Shown here in pieces: positions 16,685-24,085 of a stretch of 64,000 nucleotides of DNA. Location of the stretch: assembly GCF_012927085.1 (NCBI RefSeq), contig NZ_JABBFX010000001.1, positions 372,001 to 436,000 of the forward strand. Direction: 5' to 3'. Every line of letters starts with the position of its first letter. Within the stretch, counting starts at the first letter, position 1. The DNA comes from Ramlibacter agri (lineage in GTDB: Bacteria > Pseudomonadota > Gammaproteobacteria > Burkholderiales > Burkholderiaceae_C). The position numbers and the translations under genes were made by a program. Under the pieces are notes generated by a model. That model ran no database searches and had not been told where the DNA came from. It saw only the letters and a program-made list of their open reading frames with translations.

Positions 16685-16759
16685 GGGCAGCTCAATGAAT
16701 GGTCTGGCACCCATGGTGCGGGGATGCCGCGACACGCGGTGTCGCAGCGAGTTCCGAGC

Positions 16760-18721
16760 CTACGCAGCTTCCGTGGCGCCATTGCAGTACGCATCCAGCT
16801 TGTCCACCATGCCCTGCTGATGCGCCGACGCGCGCTCGTCGTTCCACTGGTCGTTGGCGTAGATCAGCTCCATCTTCAGCGAGTCGAGCCGCGTGCGGTT
16901 CCGGTTGCGGAAGCGCGTGCGCTTCTCGTCGTAAGGCATGTTGCTGTATTCGGAGTTCACGCTTCGCGACACGAGCGCGAGGTTGCCGAAGGCGTCGAGG
17001 CTGTCCTTTGTGACTCGATTGTGGTCCCACGTCGTCGGCGTCTGCGGCGAGATATGCTCGACCGAATTCTTCGCAGTCATGCGGAACCTGCCCCAACGCT
17101 CGTCCTGCCGGGCGCGCTGGAACCAGAGCACGAACTCCAGCTTGTAGAACCAGTAGTGCGGAAACCGCACTCCCAGGCGCTGCGCCAGCACTTCGCGATG
17201 CACCAGACGGTACTTCCGCCAGGGTTCGACCATGAAGAGCCGGGTCCGCGAGGCCAGGCTTTCCTGCGCATCGGAGCCCAGCAGATGGTTGTCGAGGTGG
17301 CGCAGGTAGCGGAAGTACTCAGCCGCGCCCTGGCCGGTGTCGCGATGGATGAACAGTAGCAGCGGCGTGACCCAGTACTGCGTTGTGATCTCCTGCGAGT
17401 GGTACAGCATGCTTTGCAGCATCGACAGCTCGCGGTGCGAGTCGTCTTCCCGCGAGCGGCTCATGTACTGCACGCCACGTGTCTCACTGACGCTGATACG
17501 CCCGATCAGGTGCACCTCTTCCTCGCCCTGGTCGACCCATTTGATGAAATGCCGGTCGAACAGGACGCGCAGGCGCCAGAGCAGGTCGATGAAGGAGCGC
17601 ACGTTGGACGCGCGGTCCTCGAGCGCGAGAAAGCGCTCGCCGAACAGCGCGAGCAGCTCGCGGTCCAGGACGCGCGGCAGGTCCTCCAGCCCACGTTCAT
17701 GCAACCAGATGCGAAGAACGTGCTGCAGGAACAGCGGGAAGCCGAAGATGCTGCGTACTCCGGTCGCGCGCTGTTCCTGGTCCCCGGCTCCGCTCGCGCC
17801 TCGCACGTCGTCTTGCCCGGAGTCCTCCAGGATTTCCTGCAGCGTGTAGGCCCGCCCAGGGCCTTCCCCTTCGGGACCGAGCAGTAGCGCCGCCCGCACT
17901 GCCGCCGCATCGTCGAGCCGGCCGGCGACGTGCAGGGCCGTCACGTCTCTCTTCTGAAGGCGCGAGACTCCGCAGAGGTTGTCCTCGACATAGTCCTCCA
18001 TGTCCGCGCAGGCATCCCACAGGGCGACAAATGCAGGCCGTTCCGCCTCCGTCAGCGCATCCAGCATGCGCGCCTTCAGGATCTCATGGTGCTGCAGCTG
18101 GACGCCGCGGTTGTTGATCACCTCGAACAGCTTGTTCAGGTCTGTTTCCCGGGGAACGGCGGTGATCACGAACTGGACGCGCTCGAACACGAACTCCGTT
18201 ATGCCGGCCAGGAAATCCTCCGCGCTGGCGGCGCGCTTGTCGACTTGGTTCTGAAATACCGATTGCATCAGCGCCAGCGCGGCCCGCATGCGCCCGGTAC
18301 CCTCGGCATCGACCAGAGTCCGTCCCTCCAGGTTCACGGCAAGGCTTTCCATGAACGCATTCACCTCCGGCCGGATGGCGAAGCGCAGGCGCGACTCCAC
18401 GTGCTCTCCATGCCGGACCCGGAGGAACCCTTCCAGCGCGTGGCGCCATGCGTGCGAGAGCAGCCACAGCGTGGTGAAGCGCTGCTGGCCATCGACCAGG
18501 TCGAACTGGCGCCCCTGCATGCTCTCCTGCTCCACAAGTAGGGTGCCTCCGAGGAAGAACAACTGGTCGCGTCGGGCATACGCGTTGCAAAGGTCTTCGA
18601 GCAGCGTGCGGACTTGGTCCTCACCCCAGACGTACAGGCGCTGGTAGATGGGGACGCTGAACTGCCATTGCGGGACCTGGGCGGCCAGCTTCGCGAGGCT
18701 GAAAAGTTTCGATTCGATCAT
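16760..18721 (-). CDS. DUF262 + DUF1524 protein (GmrSD-type nuclease)
   Basis: A 653-residue protein. The N-terminal DUF262 ParB/Srx-like NTPase domain has YQRLYVWGEDQ and the DGQQRFTTL signature at about residues 77-85. The C-terminal part has a DUF1524 His-Me-type nuclease signature near residue 555 (VEHISPQTP, then FGNLALVSRSVNSEYSN). GmrSD enzymes are type IV restriction nucleases that cut glucosylated-hydroxymethylcytosine DNA using NTP. It overlaps the preceding DUF262 gene by 4 nt, so the two are probably co-translated partners. Confidence 0.87.
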   Translation of the reverse strand: MIESKLFSLAKLAAQVPQWQFSVPIYQRLYVWGEDQVRTLLEDLCNAYARRDQLFFLGGTLLVEQESMQGRQFDLVDGQQRFTTLWLLSHAWRHALEGFLRVRHGEHVESRLRFAIRPEVNAFMESLAVNLEGRTLVDAEGTGRMRAALALMQSVFQNQVDKRAASAEDFLAGITEFVFERVQFVITAVPRETDLNKLFEVINNRGVQLQHHEILKARMLDALTEAERPAFVALWDACADMEDYVEDNLCGVSRLQKRDVTALHVAGRLDDAAAVRAALLLGPEGEGPGRAYTLQEILEDSGQDDVRGASGAGDQEQRATGVRSIFGFPLFLQHVLRIWLHERGLEDLPRVLDRELLALFGERFLALEDRASNVRSFIDLLWRLRVLFDRHFIKWVDQGEEEVHLIGRISVSETRGVQYMSRSREDDSHRELSMLQSMLYHSQEITTQYWVTPLLLFIHRDTGQGAAEYFRYLRHLDNHLLGSDAQESLASRTRLFMVEPWRKYRLVHREVLAQRLGVRFPHYWFYKLEFVLWFQRARQDERWGRFRMTAKNSVEHISPQTPTTWDHNRVTKDSLDAFGNLALVSRSVNSEYSNMPYDEKRTRFRNRNRTRLDSLKMELIYANDQWNDERASAHQQGMVDKLDAYCNGATEAA

Positions 18722-20193
18722 GCGCGGTGCTCCCGGAGGGCGGCTTCAATCCATTGGCGCTTGTGTTGCAAGGAGTCCGCCTCCTTGTGGAAATAGCGCA
18801 GCACTGCCTGCTTGTACCTGGCCTGCACGCCGGAGCCGCTGCGCTGCACCTGCTCCTGGGCGTAGGCTTCGTCGGTCTTGGTGTTTTGCCGCAGGTGCCG
18901 GATCACCTGCTCGGGGCGGTAGGCACCGGCGATGACGTCCAGGAGGTTCAGGTCCGCGTCCCGGAAGAACTTTTGCGCCGTTTCCCTGCGCACTTGATCC
19001 TGATTCAGCCGGAGCGCGCCCAAGGCGTGCTCCAGCCACAGCGAGAACTCCCACAGCCTGCTGTCCCCGAACTGATCCGCGAACATCAGCAGCGCCAGCA
19101 CGTGGATCTCGCGCAGGAACAGCGAATTGGTCATCACGAGCGTTTGGTACAGCTCGCGTGCGCGCAGGATTTCCGGCGCTACTGCTTCATCGTGCAGGAG
19201 GCGTCGAAGCAGGGCGGCATACTTGTCCGTGTAGAGAAAGAAGCCGATGCCTTTGTGAATTGGCTGCCGGATGGCGAACGGCAGGTCGGTGGGCCGCGAG
19301 CCCAGAACGAGTGGCCGCAGCTGGATCTCGCAGGCGCCTTCGGCGTTCAGCGTAAGGGCCGCCCCCATGCGATTGTTTCGCGACGAATACAACGGCACGG
19401 TGGCGTGATCTTCTTCGACGGGCCAGGTGTCCCGCTCGAACTCGTGCAGCAATGCGTCATGGCTGGCCGATGCCACCTGCTTGCCTGTCCATGAACGCGC
19501 GCGCCACAGGAATTTGCCGAACAGGCTGGCCGTGAACTCCTGCTCGTGCGAAATGACGGTGCTGCCCTGTTGCAGGCCTTCCCAGCGGCGCGCGCAAACT
19601 TCCTGCAGACGCTCGCGCTGGGCGCCTTGGGCGCCAGCCACCACGCGCAGGTGATGCGCCTTCAGCAGGTCAGTGGCGTGCAGCGGCACGCCGCGGTTGT
19701 TCTGCGTGTCAAAGAAGGTGAACGCCAGATCGACGTCGTCCACCATGACAACCGTGAACACGATGCGGTTGAAGATCTCATCGCAGATGCCAGGTGCTTC
19801 CTGCCGATACACCTCGGCTGCGGAGCGGATGCGGCGGGCGGAGGCCGGCGAGTAGGTCATCGCGCAGTTTCCGGGCAAGTTGCCGCGGACGGCAGAGTGC
19901 AGCAGGCACAGTGCCGTCAGCCGCTGCTGGCCGTCGATGATGAAGCGCAGCTGCTTGGCATCGTTCCTGTGCAGCAGCACGGTTCCCATGTAATAGTCCG
20001 GCTTCGGATCCTGCGTGTCCTGGTACTCGGCCAGATCGAGTGCCAGCTGCTTGATCTTCTCGTCGTTCCAGACGAAGCCTCGCTGGTAGGTGTCGATGGC
20101 CAGCGGCAGGCCTTGGCCCGAGAAAAGCTGTGCGAACGTCTGCACACCGACGCTCACGCTGTCTGCCGGTTCAAATGGGGTCTTCGTGTCCAT
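18718..20193 (-). CDS. DUF262 protein without visible DUF1524 nuclease
   Basis: A 491-residue protein with the DUF262 signatures YQRGFVWNDEKI (about 36-47) and DGQQRLTALCLL (about 87-98), plus NNRGVPLHATDLLKAH (the NxRG loop). The C-terminal half is helical and ends HKRQWIEAALREHRA; the HxxP nuclease motif of its neighbour is not seen. It is probably an NTP-dependent sensor or regulatory partner of the DUF262/DUF1524 protein encoded next. The ribosome site AAAGG-CGAGG precedes the ATG. Confidence 0.85.
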   Translation of the reverse strand: MDTKTPFEPADSVSVGVQTFAQLFSGQGLPLAIDTYQRGFVWNDEKIKQLALDLAEYQDTQDPKPDYYMGTVLLHRNDAKQLRFIIDGQQRLTALCLLHSAVRGNLPGNCAMTYSPASARRIRSAAEVYRQEAPGICDEIFNRIVFTVVMVDDVDLAFTFFDTQNNRGVPLHATDLLKAHHLRVVAGAQGAQRERLQEVCARRWEGLQQGSTVISHEQEFTASLFGKFLWRARSWTGKQVASASHDALLHEFERDTWPVEEDHATVPLYSSRNNRMGAALTLNAEGACEIQLRPLVLGSRPTDLPFAIRQPIHKGIGFFLYTDKYAALLRRLLHDEAVAPEILRARELYQTLVMTNSLFLREIHVLALLMFADQFGDSRLWEFSLWLEHALGALRLNQDQVRRETAQKFFRDADLNLLDVIAGAYRPEQVIRHLRQNTKTDEAYAQEQVQRSGSGVQARYKQAVLRYFHKEADSLQHKRQWIEAALREHRA

Positions 20194-20202
20194 CCTCGCC
20201 TT

Positions 20203-21435
20203 TCAGGGAACCAGCAGGAACACGATCGCGTCCAGCACCGCCAGGTTCGGGATATCGAGCCGCTGGCCGGCGGTGTGCAGCTTGAGCAGCGCACGCCGGG
20301 CGAGGTCTTCAACGGCAAGGTAGTAGCTGTCGCGTCCGAGCCTGGTCTTGTCCACAGCGATGCCTTGCTTGGTCAGGAAGTCGGCCCAGCGCGAATCGAG
20401 CGGGAGGACGTTCTTCGCCAGGCCGCAGCTGACCAGCACGTTGCGCAACTGCTTCGAGCCGATGCGATGAAACGGCAGGTGGTCCAGCATGGCGCTGGAC
20501 TTGTCGGAAGTCGCTAGCGAGGCGTCCAGCAGGTGCAGGGTCGAGCCGGGCGTGGCCAGCTCGCCGAATTGCTGCAACGTGGGTGCGGTCGCAGCCGTGA
20601 TGGCAGACAGCGGATCCGTGTCCTGCAGGTGCCGGAAGTGTTCGTAGAGCCGCACGACCAGGTCGGCGTTCGACTGGACGAAGCGGAAGCCGCGCGTGCC
20701 GCCGCTCTTCGCCGGAACCTGCACGGACTTGAACTCGCTGAGCACCCAGGCTTCGAAAGCGGCGGGGCCGAGCGCTGCATTCTTCTTTACTTCAGCGAAG
20801 CGGCGAACCAGGTACATGCTGGCAGGCGCAGTGTGGAAATGGTAGGACGGGCTGCCCGGCTTGTACGCTTCCTGGGACGTCGTGCCCGAAACCACGAACT
20901 GCCACCAGAGGTCCTGCACGGTAAGGGCCTGGGCGCGGGTCTGAAGGATGATGCGGCGCCTTGCATTCTTCTGCGCGTTCAGCACCGGGGCATCGTCGAC
21001 TCCCCGCACTTCCTCGTCCACGCGCTGGAGAACGGGAAGGCGAGCGAGCGCATCGGCGAGGATGTCGACGCCCTGCTCCCAGTCCGGCGAGGCGCTCTCC
21101 TCCGAAGTGCCGCCCACCATCTTCTGCTCGTTGCGCCAGCCGTCGCGTCCGGCCGAAACGCCGATCGATTCCTGTGCACGCAGGAAGGTGAATACCACCT
21201 TACCGGCGTTCGGATGCTCCTCGGGGAGGACGCGGTAGTCCTGGATCGTGCCGCCGAAGTACGAGGGCTCGCCGCGTTTTTCGTGAAAATGAATGCGCCC
21301 GCCGACCAAGGCTTTCGCGCGCGTCTCGGAGACGATCCAGTCTCCGCTTTCCCACAAGGTGTTGTTTCCAGGTTGAACCGGCTTCATGCTCCGGTTCTTT
21401 TCGACGAAGTGAATTTGCAGGTTGTTTTCCGTCAT
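20203..21435 (-). CDS. Unknown protein, possible base-recognition domain plus HhH glycosylase-like region
   Basis: A 410-residue protein. The start ATG overlaps the upstream stop (ATGA). Residues about 27-110 (GRIHFHEKRGEPSYFGG, then VVFTFLRAQ and DGWRNEQK) have the look of a small beta-rich EVE/PUA-like recognition domain. Residues about 320-352 (HRIGSKQLRNVLVSCGL then LPLDSRW) resemble the helix-hairpin-helix plus catalytic-Asp segment of HhH-GPD/OGG-type DNA glycosylases. Both readings are inference from short motifs. The middle has no recognised domain. It is encoded between a nuclease and DUF262 genes, so a DNA-damage or base-modification role is plausible. Confidence 0.5.
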   Translation of the reverse strand: MTENNLQIHFVEKNRSMKPVQPGNNTLWESGDWIVSETRAKALVGGRIHFHEKRGEPSYFGGTIQDYRVLPEEHPNAGKVVFTFLRAQESIGVSAGRDGWRNEQKMVGGTSEESASPDWEQGVDILADALARLPVLQRVDEEVRGVDDAPVLNAQKNARRRIILQTRAQALTVQDLWWQFVVSGTTSQEAYKPGSPSYHFHTAPASMYLVRRFAEVKKNAALGPAAFEAWVLSEFKSVQVPAKSGGTRGFRFVQSNADLVVRLYEHFRHLQDTDPLSAITAATAPTLQQFGELATPGSTLHLLDASLATSDKSSAMLDHLPFHRIGSKQLRNVLVSCGLAKNVLPLDSRWADFLTKQGIAVDKTRLGRDSYYLAVEDLARRALLKLHTAGQRLDIPNLAVLDAIVFLLVP

Positions 21436-22943
21436 GGTTCGTTCGTGTCGGGATGGAACTGTTGCCAGATGCGGACCATTGCGAAGGTGTCCAGTTCGCA
21501 ATAGCGTGAAAGCTGATCGCGTAGTTGGTTGCGGCGGGTTGCGCTCGTTTGCGATGCGATGGCCTCGATGTAGGCCTGCTGTGCTTCTCCTCCATCGCGC
21601 ACGCCGGCGAGGTCGTCGTAGCGAAGGTCGGGCACCATCGCCGGCAGCACTCTCTTGATGCTCCAGCTCCCCTGCTGCTCTGGGTGGTAGTAGTGCTCCT
21701 TCGCCACCGGCAACAGGTCGACCAGCCGGTTCGCGATGCGCAGCAGCGGCAAGCGCAGCTCCGCGAAGCGCTCGGCCAGTTCAGCGATCCGGCCGCGTTC
21801 GAAGCCCTTGTTGTACGCAAAGATCGGCCCCGGCGCCTCGCACGCGTCCACCAGGGCCCGCGCGAGCGCATGGCTCGGGTCCGTGCCGGTCAGGTCGAGG
21901 AATCCGCTGTGCGTCAGCGCACCAGCGGCATCCAGCCGATGCAGCGAAAATTGAAACGGGATCTGCTGATAAGGCCGCGTGCCCGCCCAGCGCGGAACGG
22001 CAAAGCCGATCGTTTCGAAATCGAGGAAGAGCGCGGGCAAAGGATGCGCGGCAAGAGCACTCGCTGCGCCTTCACGGTCGAAGAACACCTGCCCTTCCAG
22101 CATCTGCCGCTTCACCCGCAACTGCCGCTCAGACAGCAGCGCGTCCGGCACGTCCTCCATGCTGCGCACGCCGTTCTGCGCGATGTGTTCCTTCAGCGCC
22201 TCCGACCGGATGCCCGGAAGCCAGTGCACGGGAAACTCCACGGTGCCTTCGGCCGCGACGAGCTGCTGCTCGCAATGGCCACGGAACCCGCAGTCGAAGG
22301 GCGCGCCGCAATGCCCGCCCATGCGCTGCGCGGGTTCGTCCCCGTCGACGACGTCGTGCGCGGAAGCGATCCACCGTGGCACCTCGGCCTGCAACGTGCC
22401 GACCCGCCCGCTCACATCCACTTCCTTCAGCAGGCCGCGCCGATCCGCCCCGCCCGGATAGACCCACTTGCTGTCGATGTGCGCCACCGAAACGCGCGAC
22501 ACGCGCAGCCCCGCCCGCGTGGCGATGTGGAATTGGATCGCTGCATCCTCGACGTGATAGTCCTTCACCTGGGTCGAGGACTTCACCTCCACCATGTGCC
22601 ACGAACCATCCGGCTCGGGCAACAGCACGTCGGCCAGCGAAAGCGCGCCGCGCTCGCCCTCCTTCACGCTGAACCCCGCCTCGAAGATCGGCCGCCGCTG
22701 CGCCAGCAACTCCTGCGTGCGCGCCAGCACGCCACCGATGCCGATCTCGCCCGGGTCCAGCGTCGTGCCGAGGTCCTGCGGGTCATAGATACGCCGTGCC
22801 ACATCGCCGACCTCGTGGCCTGCCGCGAAGCTCGCGGCGGTCGACGAAGAATCCGCCCGCAGCTCCGGCTGGTGCACCTCCAGCCACAGCCGCTTGGGGC
22901 ATTGCCGCCAGGCAATCAGCTTCGACTTGGAAAGCGTCCTCAC
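21432..22943 (-). CDS. Cas4-like PD-(D/E)XK nuclease fused to DUF2779 (DEDD-like) domain
   Basis: A 503-residue protein starting at GTG, which overlaps the WYL stop (GTGA). The N-terminal half is RecB/Cas4-like: SKSKLIAWRQCPKRLWLE, metal Asp105 in LADVLL and Glu119/Lys121 in VEVKSS, and Cys15 with a late cluster Cys212/218/224 that suits a 4Fe-4S cluster. The C-terminal DUF2779 half has LFLDFET (Asp308, Glu310), FAYNKGFE and YCELD (Tyr481, Asp485), matching a DEDDy 3'-5' exonuclease. Two predicted nucleases in one chain point to DNA degradation. Second gene of the WYL operon. Confidence 0.85.
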   Translation of the reverse strand: MRTLSKSKLIAWRQCPKRLWLEVHQPELRADSSSTAASFAAGHEVGDVARRIYDPQDLGTTLDPGEIGIGGVLARTQELLAQRRPIFEAGFSVKEGERGALSLADVLLPEPDGSWHMVEVKSSTQVKDYHVEDAAIQFHIATRAGLRVSRVSVAHIDSKWVYPGGADRRGLLKEVDVSGRVGTLQAEVPRWIASAHDVVDGDEPAQRMGGHCGAPFDCGFRGHCEQQLVAAEGTVEFPVHWLPGIRSEALKEHIAQNGVRSMEDVPDALLSERQLRVKRQMLEGQVFFDREGAASALAAHPLPALFLDFETIGFAVPRWAGTRPYQQIPFQFSLHRLDAAGALTHSGFLDLTGTDPSHALARALVDACEAPGPIFAYNKGFERGRIAELAERFAELRLPLLRIANRLVDLLPVAKEHYYHPEQQGSWSIKRVLPAMVPDLRYDDLAGVRDGGEAQQAYIEAIASQTSATRRNQLRDQLSRYCELDTFAMVRIWQQFHPDTNEP

Positions 22944-23968
22944 GCGGCCACCTGCATCCGGTGCGGATGCACGGCCGCCGCCAGCGCCTCGGGCGCAAGC
23001 ACGGTCACGTCCTCGCCGAATCCGCGCAGCCACCAGGTCAGGCGCAGCGTCGAGAGCACCGTCGCCCGCAACCGGTAGCAGTCGCCCTCTTCCCAGGCCT
23101 GCTGGTCGTCGGACAGCCGTGACTCCAGCAGGTGCAGCCCCGCGCCCTTGCGGATGCGGATCTCCAGCTCGATGGACTCGTCCTGGCTGAAGGCGAAGCC
23201 GCCTTCGCCTTCGTAGCGCGCGAGATCGAAATCGGCCGGCCGCGGAAAAGGCAGGCCTGTGTCCTGCACCTTGTGCATGCGGTGCAGCGCCAGCTGGCGG
23301 TTGTCGTTGAAGCCGCCGAAGCGGCACACCAGGTACAACCGCTCACCCTGCTGCGCCAGCCCCAGCGGCAGCACGCTGCTGCGCACGATGTGGCCGGCGG
23401 AGTTCTCGTACTCCACGTCCAGCTTGTGATTGAAATACAGCGCGCGGCTCACGGCGCCGAAGACGCCGGGCCGGATGTCGGGCGGCAGCAGCGGCTGCGT
23501 GCTGCTCACCACCCGCACCTTGTCCATCCATTCGCCGGCCGGGGCCTGGCGCGCATCCAGCAAGAGCTTGTCCCGCGCCTGTGCGAAGAAAGGTTGCATG
23601 GACTGCATCACTTCCGCGGGCAGCAGCGTCTGCAGCTGCCGCTCCGCGAGAGCAAGCACCAGCGATTCGGGCTCCGTCAGCCCGGGCACGGACAGCCCGC
23701 GGGCCAGGTCTTTCCAGCGATAGCCGTAAGGCCGCTCGCGGTCGTCGCGCTCGATGTCGAAGTGGCCGGAGAGTTCGTCCAGCTGCCGCTGCACGGTGCG
23801 CAGGTCGCGTTGCCAGCCGGCGTCCTGCAGCTGCTGCCACAGTTCCCGGGCGGTGACCTTGCGGTTGCGCGGGATCCGCTTCAGCAGCTCCAGCGTGAAG
23901 GCGAGCGTTTCCAGCGAGGCCGGGCGCGCACGCGTCCGGGCCTGCCCCCGCCGAGTCCCTGTTGTCAT
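22940..23968 (-). CDS. WYL-domain transcriptional regulator
   Basis: A 342-residue protein with an N-terminal winged-helix region (VTARELWQQLQDAG, RTVQRQLDELSGHF), a central WYL domain (VSRALYFNHKLDVEYEN, SSVLPLGLAQQGERLYLVCRFG, LHRMHKVQDTG) and a C-terminal WCX-like domain (WWLRGFGEDVTVLAPEAL). WYL regulators of the BrxR/CapW type sit at the head of phage-defence operons and repress them until a nucleic-acid or nucleotide signal is bound. Here it heads a seven-gene minus-strand operon, with its stop overlapping the next start. Confidence 0.88.
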   Translation of the reverse strand: MTTGTRRGQARTRARPASLETLAFTLELLKRIPRNRKVTARELWQQLQDAGWQRDLRTVQRQLDELSGHFDIERDDRERPYGYRWKDLARGLSVPGLTEPESLVLALAERQLQTLLPAEVMQSMQPFFAQARDKLLLDARQAPAGEWMDKVRVVSSTQPLLPPDIRPGVFGAVSRALYFNHKLDVEYENSAGHIVRSSVLPLGLAQQGERLYLVCRFGGFNDNRQLALHRMHKVQDTGLPFPRPADFDLARYEGEGGFAFSQDESIELEIRIRKGAGLHLLESRLSDDQQAWEEGDCYRLRATVLSTLRLTWWLRGFGEDVTVLAPEALAAAVHPHRMQVAA

Positions 23969-23996
23969 TTATTCTTGCTCCACCTGCCGGAACGGC

Positions 23997-24025
23997 ATCC
24001 TAGGGAAGTAACCGCATGTAAGCAA
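23997..24025 (-). promoter_or_regulatory. Putative promoter of the WYL-headed operon
   Basis: On minus: TTGCTT (24025-24020) and TAGGAT (24002-23997) are 17 bp apart, about 30 bp before the WYL start. The -10 matches four of six consensus bases. It is the best candidate in the 117-bp gap between the WYL gene and the AAA+ gene. Confidence 0.4.
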
Positions 24026-24085
24026 TACGCCAATCGTGGGATGTTGCGGCGTATCCACGATCGTTCCACTTTCTGGAGCGTGGCA

